This document shows, in pieces, positions 34,586 to 48,220 of a DNA stretch of 64,000 nt (its first letter is position 1; the number at the start of each line of letters is the position of its first letter). The translations under genes and the position numbers were made by a program. The DNA comes from Chytriomyces cf. hyalinus JEL632. Taxonomy: Eukaryota > Chytridiomycota > Chytridiomycetes > Chytridiales > Chytriomycetaceae. The DNA lies in assembly GCA_025435555.1 (NCBI GenBank), contig JAIWWG010000097.1, forward strand, positions 44,452-108,451, written 5' to 3'. Under the pieces are notes generated by a model. It was not told the DNA's origin and searched no databases. It was given only the letters and a program-made list of their open reading frames with translations.

Positions 34586-37500
34586 TTATTTCCACCATCC
34601 ACCTATCCAGCCACCTCTGGCTGACGAGCCCTCTTTGTACTTGGCCTCCACCTTGTCTACCCTTGTTGCAAAAGCATTTGCAGCCTCCTCCATCTCAGAC
34701 ACGCGACCCTCCAGCAAGCCAACCGCATACTTGAGCTTCAAGCTCTGGACTGACAACGCATCGATTGAAAGGGCCGCCTTTTCTTGCACGGCAATCAGCG
34801 ATTTTAGGTCCGCCACGAGCCGCGTTTTCTGCTCAGAGCGTGTCACGCAACCCTGTGCGAGTGCGCTCTGCATCTCAGTTAAGGAGTTTCGAAGCTGCGC
34901 TATCGACTGCTGAGAATCTGCTGCCGCAATGGCACTTGCAGACTGCGCACCAATCAGATGTGAGATGTGGGCTGATGTGCTTTCGATTGTTTGCAGGATT
35001 GGAAGGATCCCGTTTTGACTGTGCTCAACGTCGGCTTTCAAAACTGTCCCGATTTTAGGGTGATGATGCAGCTGAGACAGTTGCGTTGATACTATTTGAA
35101 TCATGGACTCCATCTCCGTGGCACCACCTTCCACATCCGCCGCAGTCACTTGCACGCTGATATTTGCAGCAGGCATGATGTTTTCATCCGGTTTGGATAT
35201 ATCAGTTGCGTGAGTTCCGGTTGGAGAAGCCGATGTTGGATTCACCAGTGAACTTTTTCGGACTTGCTTGCTGACTTTAAAACTCGACTTGCTCCTCCGA
35301 GCGGAAACCACGCGTTTAGTTTTCGATGGTTTCAAGGTTTTGATATCTGGAGACGATTCAGCAGGGTCATATTTGTCCAACTCACTGTGCACGGTTGCTT
35401 GCTCTGTTGACATTCGGGGCGTTTGAAGGGGGATACTGAGACTTAAGCTGCCATCACTCATACTTCTTCGCAATATGGTTGGTGCTGCAAGGTTGGATAC
35501 TTCCAATTCATTGGTATTGCTGGTATTTGCCGTATACGGTAGTTGGTAGTCGGCGGTGGCACCAAGAGAGAGTGACCGATGTCGTTGAATCAGCCCCTGG
35601 TCATTCACAGTCACGGGAACGATGATGACAGGCGGTACCACGTGAGAAGGCTCAGGGCTGTCAACATATCGGAAGTCGTCATGCTCGTCCGCTAAAGCTT
35701 CAACACTATTTCGTCGGCCAGAGGCCACAGTATTCACAGCAGTGGTCACTGTGTTTCCACTCAATGCGGCCAGGCGCTTCACGTTGATACCAATATTCTT
35801 TATGCCCCGCAAGATTTTTTGTTGCGGCTTTTGCTGCATAGTGGTTTCATCGGTAATGGGATTCGTGTCGCTTTCGGCACCGTCATTTTCCGATAGAACA
35901 GCCGCAGGGGACGTTCCCGGGGAGAGAGATCGAACCGATGCTCCATGCGAAATTTTAATTGAAGGATATTTGGGGAACAGATGGTTTGGGCTTGGTGGGG
36001 TTTCCTTAAATGGCGACAACGCCAGACCACTTTTTTTCGTGGCAAGCGAGGATGATGGCTGGCCGATCCTCGTACTCGAATTTTCGGTGCTGTTCACGCT
36101 GGGCGTGGCACTCTGCGGGCTTGTCGCATCGCTCATATGGTTCCCAACCGACGATCTCAACATTTTTTTGCCGTTTGTGCTTTTTCGCCGAACAGGAGAC
36201 ATTGCACGTATGGCAGATGTGCCTGTATGTGTTCCTGAACGCTTATCGGCGCGTTTTTGCTGCTTTTCCAGTTTTGCAGCTGCGATCTTGTTGGACTCTT
36301 CCGCGTTTCTTGCCATTTGCACGACAAAGTCAATGGTCACATCTTCCACGTTAAACGCCTGCTTCTTCTTGCGCGCAGCTCCGGAGCCATCTTCTCTGTC
36401 TACACCTGTTCCCAACGTTCGAAGCATGTCCATACCTCGCTGCATAGCGCCCATCGGATCCGTGTCTCTACCTCCTCCACCTCTTGCACCGTCCCTACCT
36501 TCATTTTCAAAAAAATCTCTGCCAGGTGCCTCATCAGCTCCAACCCCAACACGCCCATAACTGGCGCGGTTCTGCAACTGCTTCAGCTTCAGCTCCTTAA
36601 CTTGCGCCATCAATTTCCTCCGCGATGCTGAGCCCAACACACCAGAGACGGGGATATCATGTGCTCGTTGAAACTTTTTGATGAACCGTTCAAACTCTTT
36701 CCAGTCTGCAGCATTTTTAGAGCGCGAACTGCCCGTTGGTTCGCCCAAACCCGTGGATCCCATGGGAGGCGCGGGGAATGAAGGACCCCCGGATGAGGAG
36801 ACGTAGATTCCCGATACTGCGACACCGCCCCCAACACTGCTTAGAGTGTGTTCAATGAATGCCGGTGTGGCGCCGAAACCGAGTGACATGAGATTTTGGC
36901 GCATTATGAAAACGGTCTTGAAAAGGGCAGTGATGAGGGCGGGCAGGATGATGGACCGTTCTTCTAGCTGATGCAAAGAGGTGTGATCGAATGGACCGAA
37001 TTCTGTCGCGGCAATGAGATATCAGGTTTCGTTATAAGACGGTCAAGAATTTAGCTTTCGTACCAGAGACGAATTCGGTCATTCCCAAAATGGTGGTGTT
37101 GCAAACGACGCCGTCAAACCAAAATTCGTCAAAACTTGAATTACCGCCGGCTGATTCTGACGGCTGCGGAAGCAATGCGTGCCATGTTTGCTGAGGACCC
37201 GGAAGAGGATAGAATCCTAAAAGATACAAGTTCCTTTGAACCAGAGTCACGAGGCGCTTCACAGAATGTGATAAGGGCTCCACATCCGCAGCTCGACGTG
37301 GGTCACTGATATTTTGCAATGTTTTTCCATGAGCATTCATTTCGAGAGTTGTTTGAATGACACCCGTTACCGCAGACCCATTGAAGAATAAAACTTGTCT
37401 GACACTGGCAAAGGAACTGACGAATACGCGGACCGAGGGTCCGAAACGCAACCAAGTCTAAGCAAACTAACATTTCCCGCAATCGTATCGATTTGAATGC

Positions 37501-37980
37501 TTGGATGCATAGAAGGATCCAGTTTCACTGCAGTGGCAGATCCGAGATGTGTGCCGATATCCATCGTCATGACAAACACGTTCGAACCACTGAAATGATG
37601 CGGAGACAGAGAGCATGCTTCGAAACAGTTGAAAATGTGGCGGAGGAGAGCGTTCGACGGGTCGGAAGGGAGCGTTATGAGAGTCAATGAGATGGGTTGT
37701 TGCTCATGGGTTGTGTCTGCGCTGGATTTGACGGCGTAAGACTTGAACAACTGTGAACGAATGACACAGCACGGGTGTTTGTGAGGATGTCGCACAAGTG
37801 AGAACGCTCAGACACGGGCGATCGCACCTGACCTCTCTCGACCACCCATTCTGCATCGGCAAAAAAGGTGAGGCCCTCCGCCGCTACAGATGAAGCCTCC
37901 GCCTTTGCTTCTCTTCCTATCCGCGCAGCCAGGTTCCTTCCAGCTTTTGCTTCGATAGTGCCGAGAACAGGACCACCCAT
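34586..37980 (-). CDS. STB6-like protein with peptidoglycan-binding-like motif and long disordered tail
   Basis: Exons 37980-37828, 37750-37472, about 37404-37064 and 37001-34586. Conserved-looking blocks: SLTLITLPSDPSNALLRHIF, VFVMTMDIGTHLG, NLYLLGFYPLPGP, and EFWFDGVVCNTTILGMTEFV. Later WKEFERFIKKFQRAHDIPV and SGVLGSASRRKL have the shape of a peptidoglycan-binding-1 fold. This order recalls fungal STB2/STB6 (SIN3-binding) proteins, a tentative match. The tail is Ser/Thr-rich with coiled coils near the end. The 37472/37404 junction does not keep phase with canonical GT-AG sites (one base off), so a sequence error or an unseen exon is possible. The start is the first ATG. Confidence 0.6.
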
Positions 37981-38422
37981 GTCCACACAGTTGAGCACTT
38001 AATTTATTGCATTTGGAAGAGCACCAAACTTGAACAGGACTCAGTGGCACAAAGTCATCTTGATTGTGTTCAAACACACTATGACAGTGATAGGATCTCC
38101 AAAGGCATTCTATGCGGTTTGCAAGCAAAGGTCTTGCCGAGTTCAGCTTTGACAGCAATTCGATCCATCGGACACTGCCAACACGGTGACGGCGAAACAT
38201 CGAGCATGATTCCGCTTTGATATTATTGCGGTATCTATATCGCAAATATCAGGAACTATCGATGACGCTTAAACTCGATAAGGATGTTGGTGTATTGACG
38301 CGCATTTCGCAGAGGACAAAAACGTTTCGGTAATACTTTACCGCATTTCATCAGCGCTCAAGTAATTTTGAAGTTTAAGTGTGAACTAGTTGTTAATAAT
38401 GAACAGTATAAGCATGTATATT
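37981..38422. other. intergenic upstream of the STB6-like gene
   Basis: A minus-strand frame starting MFRRHRVGSVRW crosses it but reaches the neighbouring gene out of frame, so it is treated as leader. Otherwise nothing. Confidence 0.35.
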
Positions 38423-41400
38423 CTATGAATTCTTCTTCCGTCCAAAGCGCGTGCCAAGAACGGGACTGATGCTGCGCTCTTCACTACCGTGAATTGCACT
38501 TCCAAGGGCGGTTCGTTTATTTTTGACAGTTGTACCTGACGCTACATGATTCAACTGTTTTTTTTTGGAAATATTAGGCTTCATGCACGGAATCAATAGG
38601 TTCAGCTGGATTACCCGGGAATGGTCAATAGCAGTTTGCGGTCGAGAGAGGGACAGCTGAGATCTTGGGAAGCCACCAGATGGCTGGCGTCTGGCATTGA
38701 AAGAAAGTTCGTAAAAAAAAAGTGATCACATTTTCTGTTGGAATGGATAACAAACTTTGCACTGTACGGCCTTGGTGATGTGGCTCGATTTGCTTTAGGT
38801 TGATCCGCTGAATCAGGCGCATCAAAAAGGACATGCCTGTTCATCTGTGGTGCTCGTAGGAAATACATCAATAGCCATTTTTCAAAGAAAAAAAAAAAAA
38901 AAAAAAAAAAAATACTGCAAACGTTTTTCGGGCTTCCATGGACTCCCAATGCTGTCACGCTCAAGTTTTCCACTTCTTGGGAATGTTGCATTGATAACCG
39001 GATTGGGGGAAGCCGTTTTGATGATACCCCAATAGAGGTACTTGGTCGTGAATTATCCCTTCAAAAAAACAAAAAAGAATGGCCAGATACCATACGCTTT
39101 CTGTTGAGTTAAAAGAAACCTGAACTGGAAATGAAAAAACTTACATTGCAGTTTTGCCGCTGCTAATTCCAATGCTGTTCGTTTTAAATTGCTCCGTTAG
39201 AAATCACCTTGTTTGGCACATCCGTTTTTCCAAACCTGGTTCCAAACAACACATCGTTCATACTCATACTCGAAGATGCATTGCTGGCGCCGAGCGGTGG
39301 CATAGATGATATCGGCGTCAATCTCATGCCAATGTTATTTCTAAGTTCCCGAGCATCAGTGAGTTGCATTTTGGATTCGAGTTGTGGCTTACCTTTTTAT
39401 ACTCCGATTTCCTGCGGAACTCCGCGTTCCAGCAGCACTCTGCAACCTTGCATGCAAAGCAGCTGGGGACGCGTTATGCGAATGCTGCTGATTTTGTTGT
39501 TGTTGTTGCTGCTGCTGCTGAAGTTGCGCATGAGCATGTTGTGATTGCTGCTGTTGCTGCATTTGGAAATTGTGATACAATTCAATCGTCCGCCCAGATG
39601 CGGGTCGAGTTGCGTTCAACTGGATATTTGCGCTAGCAAGTCTTGCGGACGATACTGGTCGTGCACTTGCAGGCCTGGAAGACCCGTGTAGTGACTCCAA
39701 TGCGGCAATAGATTCGAAACTGAGCGAGAAACACGTTAGAAAAAATTAACAAAAATCAAATGTGATTCAAACTTCGAACCTCATTTTCACTCGAGCCGAG
39801 GATTCCCTTCTTTGCAGAGGTAAAGATTTGATGGTCATCGCGCTCAATAAGTTTTCACTGCTTTCGTCGGAATCTTCATCATCGTCGTCGTCGTTGTCTT
39901 CATCATCATCGTCGCTGAAATAGTTTGAAAAAATAGTGAGTTCCGGCGCGCCTTGATCGCGCTGTGTGTCCAAAGATTCGTCGTCTGTTTTGGCCGAGTT
40001 CCAACGATGGTTTGACAATGGTTAGATTTCACTCATTCGAAAACACATCGAATAAAACTCATTACCATTAGACAGCAAGGGATTAAATATTGGTACAATC
40101 TGCGCAACAAAATTAGCCGTTAGCGTATCGTTTGAAAAACGCTGGCAACACAATCGTCCACCTCGGACCACATGTCATCAAATAAATGATCTATTATGTC
40201 TTGTCGTATGCTTGCGTTTGGTGTGACAGGTGGAAGTCCCTTTCTTCTCGGCGAGGAGCGGCCATTGGTTGGGTCTCCAGTCAATTCGTCCCTGTTGTAA
40301 ACAGGTCAAAAAATTTGATGAATGCAAAAGTCCACTGTATTTACCCGTCTTTTTCATGGGCGAAATATTCTTCGATTTCTCCATCGATTGCGAGTATTTC
40401 TTCGCCGTCTTCTGCGATGGGCCGTGCAGTCGGATTGACCACCAATTGCATGCACAAGTAACTGCTGTTTGGAGATATGCACTTTGCCAAAGATTCGTAA
40501 ACCAATTCGAAGATCGGCCAATTTGAGCGCTTTCGATTCAGCGAAGGTAAGTCGCATTATTCTGGATGGCAAATCTATTGTCAACACAAACCTCGAAAGC
40601 GATCGCAATGTCATGAGCATCGACTTGCGAGATGCCCCGATTGAAATCATCCTTCATTGATCCAACAAGAGACTTTGCATCAGGTGAAGCGGAATCAGCA
40701 GACGACAAATCCTCCTCTTCAATGTCAACTACAAGGATCGCATTCTCCGCACTCTTGGACGGCACATGCTGATTCCAATGAATAAACGCTAAAACAGACC
40801 CTGAAACTTCTACCAATTGCGTGTTGCTACCAATTTTTTTCAGCTCAATGGCGTCCAGAACAACGAGTCCGAAAATCAAATGGGTCTTGAATTTATTTGA
40901 GTCAGCGAACGACTTGAGGGATGTTTTGAGCGCTTCGATTCCATTCAATCCGCTTTTGATGATTTGAATTCGGTGTGACTTTGGTTTCGGCAGTGATCGC
41001 GACGAATGCGGGTCGTCTGGTGTGGGTGTGAGGCTCCGCACGTCTGGTTCGGATTTTGAAGATTCGTTCGACTGTGAGCTGAGGATGCACCTTGCAAAAG
41101 AATGTTGTCTTCAGCTTGTTAAAAGATGCATTCGAAAATAAATGCATACCAGTCCAGTTTCCGTTGCACCAGCGCGTCCACAGCATCACCCCAATCAAGC
41201 AGACTTTGCTCATTCCAAGCAGCCCAGTCTTCCCCTGGAAAGTTCCATTCAGTGCTCTGCACAATTTCATTGTGCACATGGCGAATGACGGCATCTTTTG
41301 AAAGGTTCACGCCTGTGATTTCGAGCGCATTTGATTTAAAAGTACTGTTTGGAGAGTAAAAGTACGGGCTGATTGGGCGCGTATTGTCGGAACGAATCGA

Positions 41401-41883
41401 ATCGTGCGAGTAGTGCTGGAACCCAAGCTCTTTGAAAGGGGTCGGGTTAGTGCCACGAACCCTGGGTTGCATTTGTTTTTGTTTATGAGTTTTCGAATCC
41501 TGACACGCAATCACAAAATCAGACACGCACCGAATATGCGGAAACAAGATAGACCACTCGTCGCACTCATCGCTGAGTTGGTTCATGTTCTTCGATGTCG
41601 CGAGGCTTGCGGATTCCTTGTACATGTACGTCTCGAGTTTCTCAAGTAGATCCTGAACATGCATAGTTGCTTGCGCATCAAACGACTTGAGCGACGCGTT
41701 ATTTGAGGCAGGGCTGTGAGTGTGTGTTTGGGGTTGGAGTTGAGAAAGGATGATGAATACCTGCTCAGTGCTCGCATTGCTCCAAGTGCTGCTGGGCGCG
41801 TAGTCCTTTATTCGCGATGCGTTGGATAGTGATAGGGAGTTGGACAGCGATGCATCCGTGGAGGCTGTCAATGCCGTCGTCAT
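38423..41883 (-). CDS. FAM149-family ciliary protein homologue
   Basis: About ten exons. Family landmarks appear in order: CDEWSILFPHIRVRG (FAM149 has EW..xFPHLRxxG), NALEITGVNLS, GEIEEYFAHEKDG (VEEY.A), then GLPPVTPNASIRQDII and DHLFDDMWSEVDDC (PPISP ... VFDxVWxEV). A poly-Q segment (about 39470-39570), an acidic block (SDDDDEDNDDDDDEDSDE) and Ser-rich tails follow: RPSTSIGVSSKRLPPI, then RPQTAIDHSRVIQ, ending RSISPVLGTRFGRKKNS. FAM149B1 in vertebrates is a ciliary protein linked to Joubert syndrome. Finding it supports a flagellated life stage. The first ATG gives MTTALTASTD. Internal phases near 40560-40500 are not fully resolved. Confidence 0.68.
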
Positions 41884-42056
41884 GTGGCAAGGATTGGTCA
41901 AGAGTTCAAACTATTTTATTTATGAAAAATTTCTGACCCACAAACACAAAAGATTGTTCAACCGAGCCTCATCAACTGATGTATAGCGTGTATGTATTGT
42001 AATTGTACTTGTTTCAGAATATGCGAGAAATCAAGAAATTGAAGAGAAAAGTCCCG

Positions 42057-44457
42057 TTAAAAAGTCTTTGTGCACCCGTTCGGAATTTCAAAGTTGTCCG
42101 AAAATGAGGCACCATCAGAAACCCCGCTGCCAAGTCCCCTCTTTGCAAAGCCGTTCCAAACAGCGCACTTGTACTTTCCGTTAAATAGACTCGTTTCTGC
42201 CTCCAGGATCGCGTCTCTTGCCTGAACAAAAGTCGGCGAACATGGCTGAGCCTTTAAGCCGGCAATGAGCAACAGCAGCAAGTCCGTGTTGCCGGTGCCT
42301 GAGGTGCTCGCCCGTACGATTTCGCTTGGAGCAGTGAAGCCTGACAGGTCGACCATGTTCCAAAGCACCTCATAAAGCATGGTCGCCCAAACCTCGCCGA
42401 CTGCATGCACCTGAGTCATTTCCGCCAATCTTGAGTACATGTGCGGGTTTGTGTTCGTATCGGTGCTGTAAGGATACTGGCGCACACCCTTTGCACTGTC
42501 CACAACCCACACGCCCAGCGCATAGTCCTGTACACGTGTTTGCGTGGCAGGCATTGTAAGGATGTAAGCAAATGTGTCTGACCATCCCTCTCCCAGACCA
42601 CCCGGGATCCCTCCGTTCAAGCAGTTGGCGTTTGACGGTCCACCTGTGAGGCGTGTCGAAAGTCCGTGTGCCATCTCGTGGATCTGTGAATCCAAAAATC
42701 GTCAGAGAAAGTAGAAGAAAATCGCAAGTGAACAACTCACCACAATGTCGTTCTCAAATGCTCCATCACGCGTGGGTTGTGCGCTGTCAAACACGTACAT
42801 CCGCATAACACCGCTCTGTCCATCTGGAGGGCTCATGAAGTTTGCATTGTTCATGCCGCTCGCATCCTGGCTTGTCGCAATGACGGCGTCTCCCTCCGAT
42901 CCACCGCGGCCAAAGTTCTCTGCCTGAAAGTTTCCAGCCTCTTCGGTGAATCCGTATCGATAAAAAACATCATGTGCGCTGTTTGCCACGTAAAACATAT
43001 TGACGGTAGCCGCGTTTGCATTCGGCTCGTATTTTGCGCCTTTCATAGCATCATACGCAAAGGCAAAGGAGAGGCTGGGGTCCGTCAGGCGTGGAAGGCG
43101 AATCAGGTCCTCTGGTTCCTGCACGTTGTTTGGATTGCTTTGAGCAAATACATTGTTGCCGCTAAGGTCTAAGGTTTCTTGGTTGTGCCATCCTTTTGGG
43201 GAGGCCGTGGTGTCCCAAGGTGAAGTGACGCGTGTGAGACCGTTGTTGCTGGATGGATTGCGCACACCGATGGGGACAATGTCGTATGTTGCTTCCTTGA
43301 TTGTTGGATCGGACGGAGGGGAAGGAGCAGATGGGGACGGGGACGGTTCCGGGACTGGTTGTTGGTCGGTGGAAGTTGCAGGTTGTTCAGGTGACGGTTC
43401 GGGCTCGTTTAGAGAAGAAGTCTCTGGTGCAGTTGTTGAGGGGGGAACTTCGATGGATTCAGATGCGGAGATGGTGGTTGAAGCGGGAATGCTTGCCACA
43501 GTATTACAGTCGGGGGTTACTTCTTCAGAGGTAGTTTCATCTGACGGTGCAGGAGCATTGATGGGAGTATAACCGTTGGACTCAGTTGACTCATCGCAAT
43601 CTTCCGATGTAGCTGTGGTAGAAGCCGAAGGCTCGACTGGGGGAACACTGATTGAAAACCAAGGCAAATGCCCGTACTTGTACGTCCAGCTGGACACACC
43701 AACGACGTCTCCGCTGGCAGAATCAACAAACACATTCAACCAGTCATCAACAGTCCGGATCTGCAAGTCCCATGTATGCACAAGGTTTCCGTCCTGTGTC
43801 TGGTAGTACTTCTCGCTTGCAATGATAGGTTGCCTTGCAAAGGACGCGCCAGAAATGGTCCATGACTTGTCAGCGTGAGTAGCTTTCAAATTGTCTGTGA
43901 GAACAAAGCCCTTTGCCTTTGCAAACATGAGCACGGCTTGTTCCGGTGTGATTTTGTCTGCGTCTCTTTTCGAAGGAGAAGACGCGGTTCTGAGCGTTGA
44001 CGCCGGCGCGAATGCAGAGTGAATCGAGACAATCGCGCCTGTTTTTGCGTCCAAGTTCATGTTCGAGACCGCGTTTGCGATGGCGATGCCCTCGTGCATT
44101 TGATTAAAGTACAAGTGCTGCGTTTGCAAAGATGTGTGTCTGCGTTTTTAAGTGCAGAAAGAGTAAGCATCTAAAGAAAGCTTTATATTACGCGTTCACT
44201 TACGAACTGGTCAGGGCAAGCTCTTCTTTGGTGATCCCAGAAGTGGTCATCAAATATTGTTTAGCATATGCCGGGCCCGTGGAGGTCGTGGAGGCGCTCA
44301 TGAAATTAGAACCCGCATTCGGCAATGATTTGGATCTTGGATGGTAGAACTCTGGTAATGTGGTTGCTTGTCTCCGGGACAACGGTAGCGCTTGCGTAGC
44401 CTCGAACGCAAGAATGGCAACAGCTACCAAACTTGCGACATGGTAGAAGGAGAGCAT
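42057..44457 (-). CDS. fungalysin, secreted M36 zinc metallopeptidase
   Basis: Secreted endopeptidase with signal peptide (MLSFYHVASLVAVAILAFEA), FTP-type propeptide, a Ser/Thr/Pro-rich linker and the catalytic domain. The zinc site HEMAH lies in IHEMAHGLSTRL, with the downstream GLGEGWSDTFAY. Other hallmarks are NMFYVANSAHDVFYRYGF, GNFQAENFG, ADD-like GGSEGDAVIATSQDASG, and NFMSPPDGQSGVMRMYVF. Exon joins: LTSS to LQTQHLYFNQMHEGI, and ENDIV to IHEMAHG. Chytrids often carry expanded M36 sets used for feeding on protein. A linker with so many acidic and Pro residues inside the propeptide region is longer than usual. The end NGCTKTF is complete. Confidence 0.95.
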
Positions 44458-44798
44458 GTGAATGTGGAAGATGGAAATGGAATTTTTGTGTATGGACAGA
44501 ATGCGAGGAGGTGGAGTGCGATACGTTTGTTTTATTCGCTGTTTGTAAAAATTTCATTCATCTCGCATGTCTTTGTGAAAGGCGTGCAATCAACCAGACA
44601 CATGACCAACCAATCTGGAGACACAGCCTTGTCCAATTGCATTTTTCCATAAGGATCTCTGCTCGTGTCGCAGTGCGCGTTGGAAAGCACTTTTCAGACA
44701 AGCCGTGTTCACCGAGCAAAATATATTCAAATCCAGTTGTTTACAGTAAAATTTATGTTTTTATCCCGTGTCCAGTAAACTGAAAAAAAGAAACCAAA
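44458..44798. other. divergent promoter region between fungalysin and NUP107
   Basis: No coding frame supported. Confidence 0.4.
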
Positions 44799-47700
44799 AT
44801 GGCGCACATGATTGTGATGAGCAACGGCGCCCATTTCGTGGTCGGCGACGAGTTTGAACAGTTTGCCCATGCACTGCAGAATGCTCAGAGGGAGGGACGC
44901 TGTGCGCTCGACGAGGGTGCAGACGCCACGCTGGTCAAGGAGTACTCGACCATATCCGAGGGTGTCAGGTACGTGATGCCGTACAAAAATGATATCTGCA
45001 CAATATCTAACTATTGGATTGTTGTTACAACACGGCAAATGAAGCAATATCGAATCCCAAACATGGCGTCTGCTTCACGCGCTGCTCGATGCACGGACAC
45101 AGTCACCCGCGTTGCTGCATCCACACTCGCTTGCAGCAGACGAGCCTCTGTTAAACTACGCAGAATGCATGCATCAACAACTGGCAGAATGCGTTGCGGT
45201 CAAAAAGTGGCTTGAAGGAGGGGCAGCCAACTTTGTTGCGACGGAGACACGTCGGGGATATAGACCGTACTCGACGGCGGGCCGTGCATCGAATGAATCA
45301 TCATTCAACAATAAGAGCATCAGCAATAAGAGCAGCATCAACAAGAACATGAATGCAGGCAAGGACATGGATCCAGACGCCCCAATCAGAAACCCCAGTT
45401 GTGCCCTCGCCCGTGACGATGCTCTTTATGAGGCGTCCCTTCTGCGCTCACTGTTTGACTACGTGCGTAGGGGTCGTCTCTGGGAGGCAATGGATCTGTG
45501 TCGCGCGTCGGACGAACCGTGGCGCGCGGCCAGTTTTGCTGGTGCTCTTACCTACGCGGACGCGTTTCTAGGCAAGCCGCTTTATCTGGAACCAAAAAGA
45601 AAAGTTTTTCTAAACTGTAAACAACCAGATGGTGATCACGACGATGATGTCGCCTGCACGGGTAACCCAAATCGCGACTTGTGGAAAGTTACTTGTTTGG
45701 CGATCGCGGAAGATGTAATTCTTTAGTCTTCCTTTTTCAGTTTCTGAGCTCGCTTCAAACCAGATATTCGGAATTTAACCTTTTTTTTTAAATTGATTCC
45801 AAGCCTGCTTTTGATTCATATGAACGCGCAGTCTATGCGGTGTTGGCTGGGAATGTCCAACATGTTGAGTATCTTCTTCATCAGAAACTGACTCATCAGA
45901 TCAATTAACTGTCCCTTGTCATCACTGAAAAAAGGCCCTCCCTGTTTGTAAAACTTGGGAAGATTACGTTTGGGTGCATTACAGTTACTATCTTGAAAAT
46001 TTGATCACTCGGGTAAGGAAAAAGAAGCGTTGCAATTTATCTGTCCTCTGAAGTTATTTCTGCATGCAGCATTTGGGGATGGTGCCTCTTGCCACAGAGC
46101 CAAATGAAGTGTATGTGCGGACCGATTCCCCTGAAAATGTGCGATTACCTGCAGAGCTTTTTGAATGGCTCAGTCGAAGCGAAGACAAGGATATCCTGTA
46201 CGTGTCTTCTGGGTATCGTGCGAATTTTATTCAAAGTCTGCCTTAAAATTTGTGTTCCTAGACTGGCTTCTCAAGATCCTTTTCGAATTATTCAAGCAAT
46301 GATCATCCTCGATCGGATTGATCCACTTCTCGAAAGCATTCACCAGCAATTGGCAGCTGAATCAAATTCGTACGTGTTTTCATCGAATGCCAATTTTCGT
46401 GTCTCCGAAATCCTCAAATGCTTTGAATTTCAGCATATCCGAACTCCCAACAGTCCTTCGATTCATTGTACATTTGATTTTCGCCCTGCGTTCAGTGTCG
46501 TACCCGATTGAATCCAATAACAGTGCTGACTTCATCATCAAAACATACATTGATTTGTTGATTGCGGCGAGATTAGTGAGTGAATGCCGAGATTCACGAT
46601 CGCCTTTGGAGACTCAAACGAGCTTATATTCCAGAACTCAATCGTTGCCACGTATGTTGCTCAGCTTTCTTCGGCACACCAAATAGAATGCTACGCGCTT
46701 TTCCTGCAAAGTGAGTACCCTTTCATATGAAGAATACAAGAAACCTAAACGATGCTATCTTCTTTTCGCGCAGCAATTGATGAACCCAAAGACACCCGGT
46801 ACAATTACCTCGTTCAAGGAAAACAATGTGGAATCGACATGCACAAAACTTGCAAACGCACAGTGCGTCTCACATTTCAAACTCCTTCTCCAACCTCCAT
46901 CTTCCTCGCCCCGTTGCCCGAACAATCCATCTCGATTCTTCACATTTCGAATCTCGATTCTGACTTGTCAGAGGAAGCGTACGGGCATGTCCGCGCGCTT
47001 GAGTGGCTTCTCTTTGACCCGCTTCTCAAAACTGATGCCATTGTATGCACAGTGCAACTTTTGCGCAGGTATTTGGTGCATGGACAGATTCATGTTGCGC
47101 AGAGGGTGCTTGAAAGCGTTCCAGCACCAAAGGAGTTTATTTCCAAAAAATGGGTGAAAGCGGCCATGAAAGAAGCGGCTGGTGGTGTTGGTGTCAGTGG
47201 AGATTTGGATCCGTTGGAGCGTGCTGCGGCTTTTGCGAGTGTCGAATTTTGCGCGTACTCAAGTCTTGTTAAATGCTTTGCAGCATTTGTGGAGTGGAAA
47301 GCGTTTTTGGGGATGAGGCCAGTGAGACGGGGTGCTGGGTAAGCATTTTTTTTTCCTCCCTGCTTTATTCAACCGTTGATTTTGAATGATTTTTGTTTCA
47401 GCGACGCAGATCCAATGACTTCGTTCGAATTCCGGGATTGGTTGAAGGCATTCAAGGTCTTAGCCTCCTTTTTTTTATCCGATTTCCTCACACTCATCTC
47501 TTGTTTCTTTTTTTTTTTCTTTTTTCCTTCTAGAGTCGAACAAAAAAAGCCGAAGAATTGATTCGCGCATGTTTGGAGGAAATTGCTGCTCTGACTCCAG
47601 GCTCTGGGGGGCTTGCTGGATCCGAAGGTACCCACATTTTACTGTTTCGAAAAAAAGCGACCAAAGCATAATGCAAACATAACAAAAACAAAAAAGCCAA

Positions 47701-48067
47701 AGACCGATATACCGAGATCCGTTTGATTAGAGAAATCTACGCAACTGAGCTGGTGCTCAAGTTGCAGGAAATGCTCCTTACAACCGGCAATGATATTCCT
47801 GAGTGCGTGTCCATTTTTCTTTCTCTGTTTTCAATGACGAACGCTCGCGCCATATACTGATATCTTTGTACTTTTTCTGAAAACAGGAACGTGGAAAAAT
47901 GCGTCGGCCTTTTGAGGGAGTTTGTGGATGACCAAGGTGTTTCAGCTGGTAAAGAATCTGAAGCACCTGTTTCGTTTCACGCGGAATTTGCCATTTCAGG
48001 AAAGCTCGTATTTTTTGTGCAAAAGCACAAGCAAGCGTTGTTGCAAATGAAGAAGGGTACAAAGTGA
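44799..48067 (+). CDS. NUP107: nucleoporin Nup107/Nup84
   Basis: Alpha-helical scaffold of the Y-complex of the nuclear pore. Starting MAHMIVMSNGAHFV, exons join by short introns: EGV|SNIESQTWRLLHALL, AED|PAFDSYERAVYAVLAGN, then ALPVCKTWEDYVWVHYSYYL. The family signature GNPNRDLWK is present, preceded by RRGRLWEAMDLCRASDEPWR and AASFAGALTYAD. Later exons include HLGMVPLATEPNEVY, VRALEWLLFDPLLKT and the terminal VFFVQKHKQALLQMKKGTK, with AATAAA at about 48102. About ten or more exons. An insert of SNKSSINKNMN-type Asn/Ser repeats lies in the N-terminal half. Confidence 0.88.
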
Positions 48068-48220
48068 TTTTTTTCTGGTCGGCTGCAGGTTATCGATCAA
48101 CTGAAATAAATTAATTTTATGATCGCGCATACCAAACGACCTTGACATGAGTGGCGCGAGTTGTCAAACGAAGGGTTGCTGTTCGACGGAGAAGCATCAA
48201 AAAATGGGATCGTAAAATTA

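Noticed and set aside
35742-36560. 272-codon plus-strand frame inside the STB6-like gene
   Set aside because: Antisense to a Ser/Thr-rich coding exon; low-complexity composition follows the opposite frame.
40469-40549. Plus-strand exon-like stretch ending in a GCGAAG|GTAAGT donor
   Set aside because: It lies antisense to the FAM149-like gene, whose flanking exons are far better supported.
44392-44783. Plus-strand frames between fungalysin and NUP107
   Set aside because: They overlap the fungalysin signal-peptide exon in antisense and lack protein-like content.
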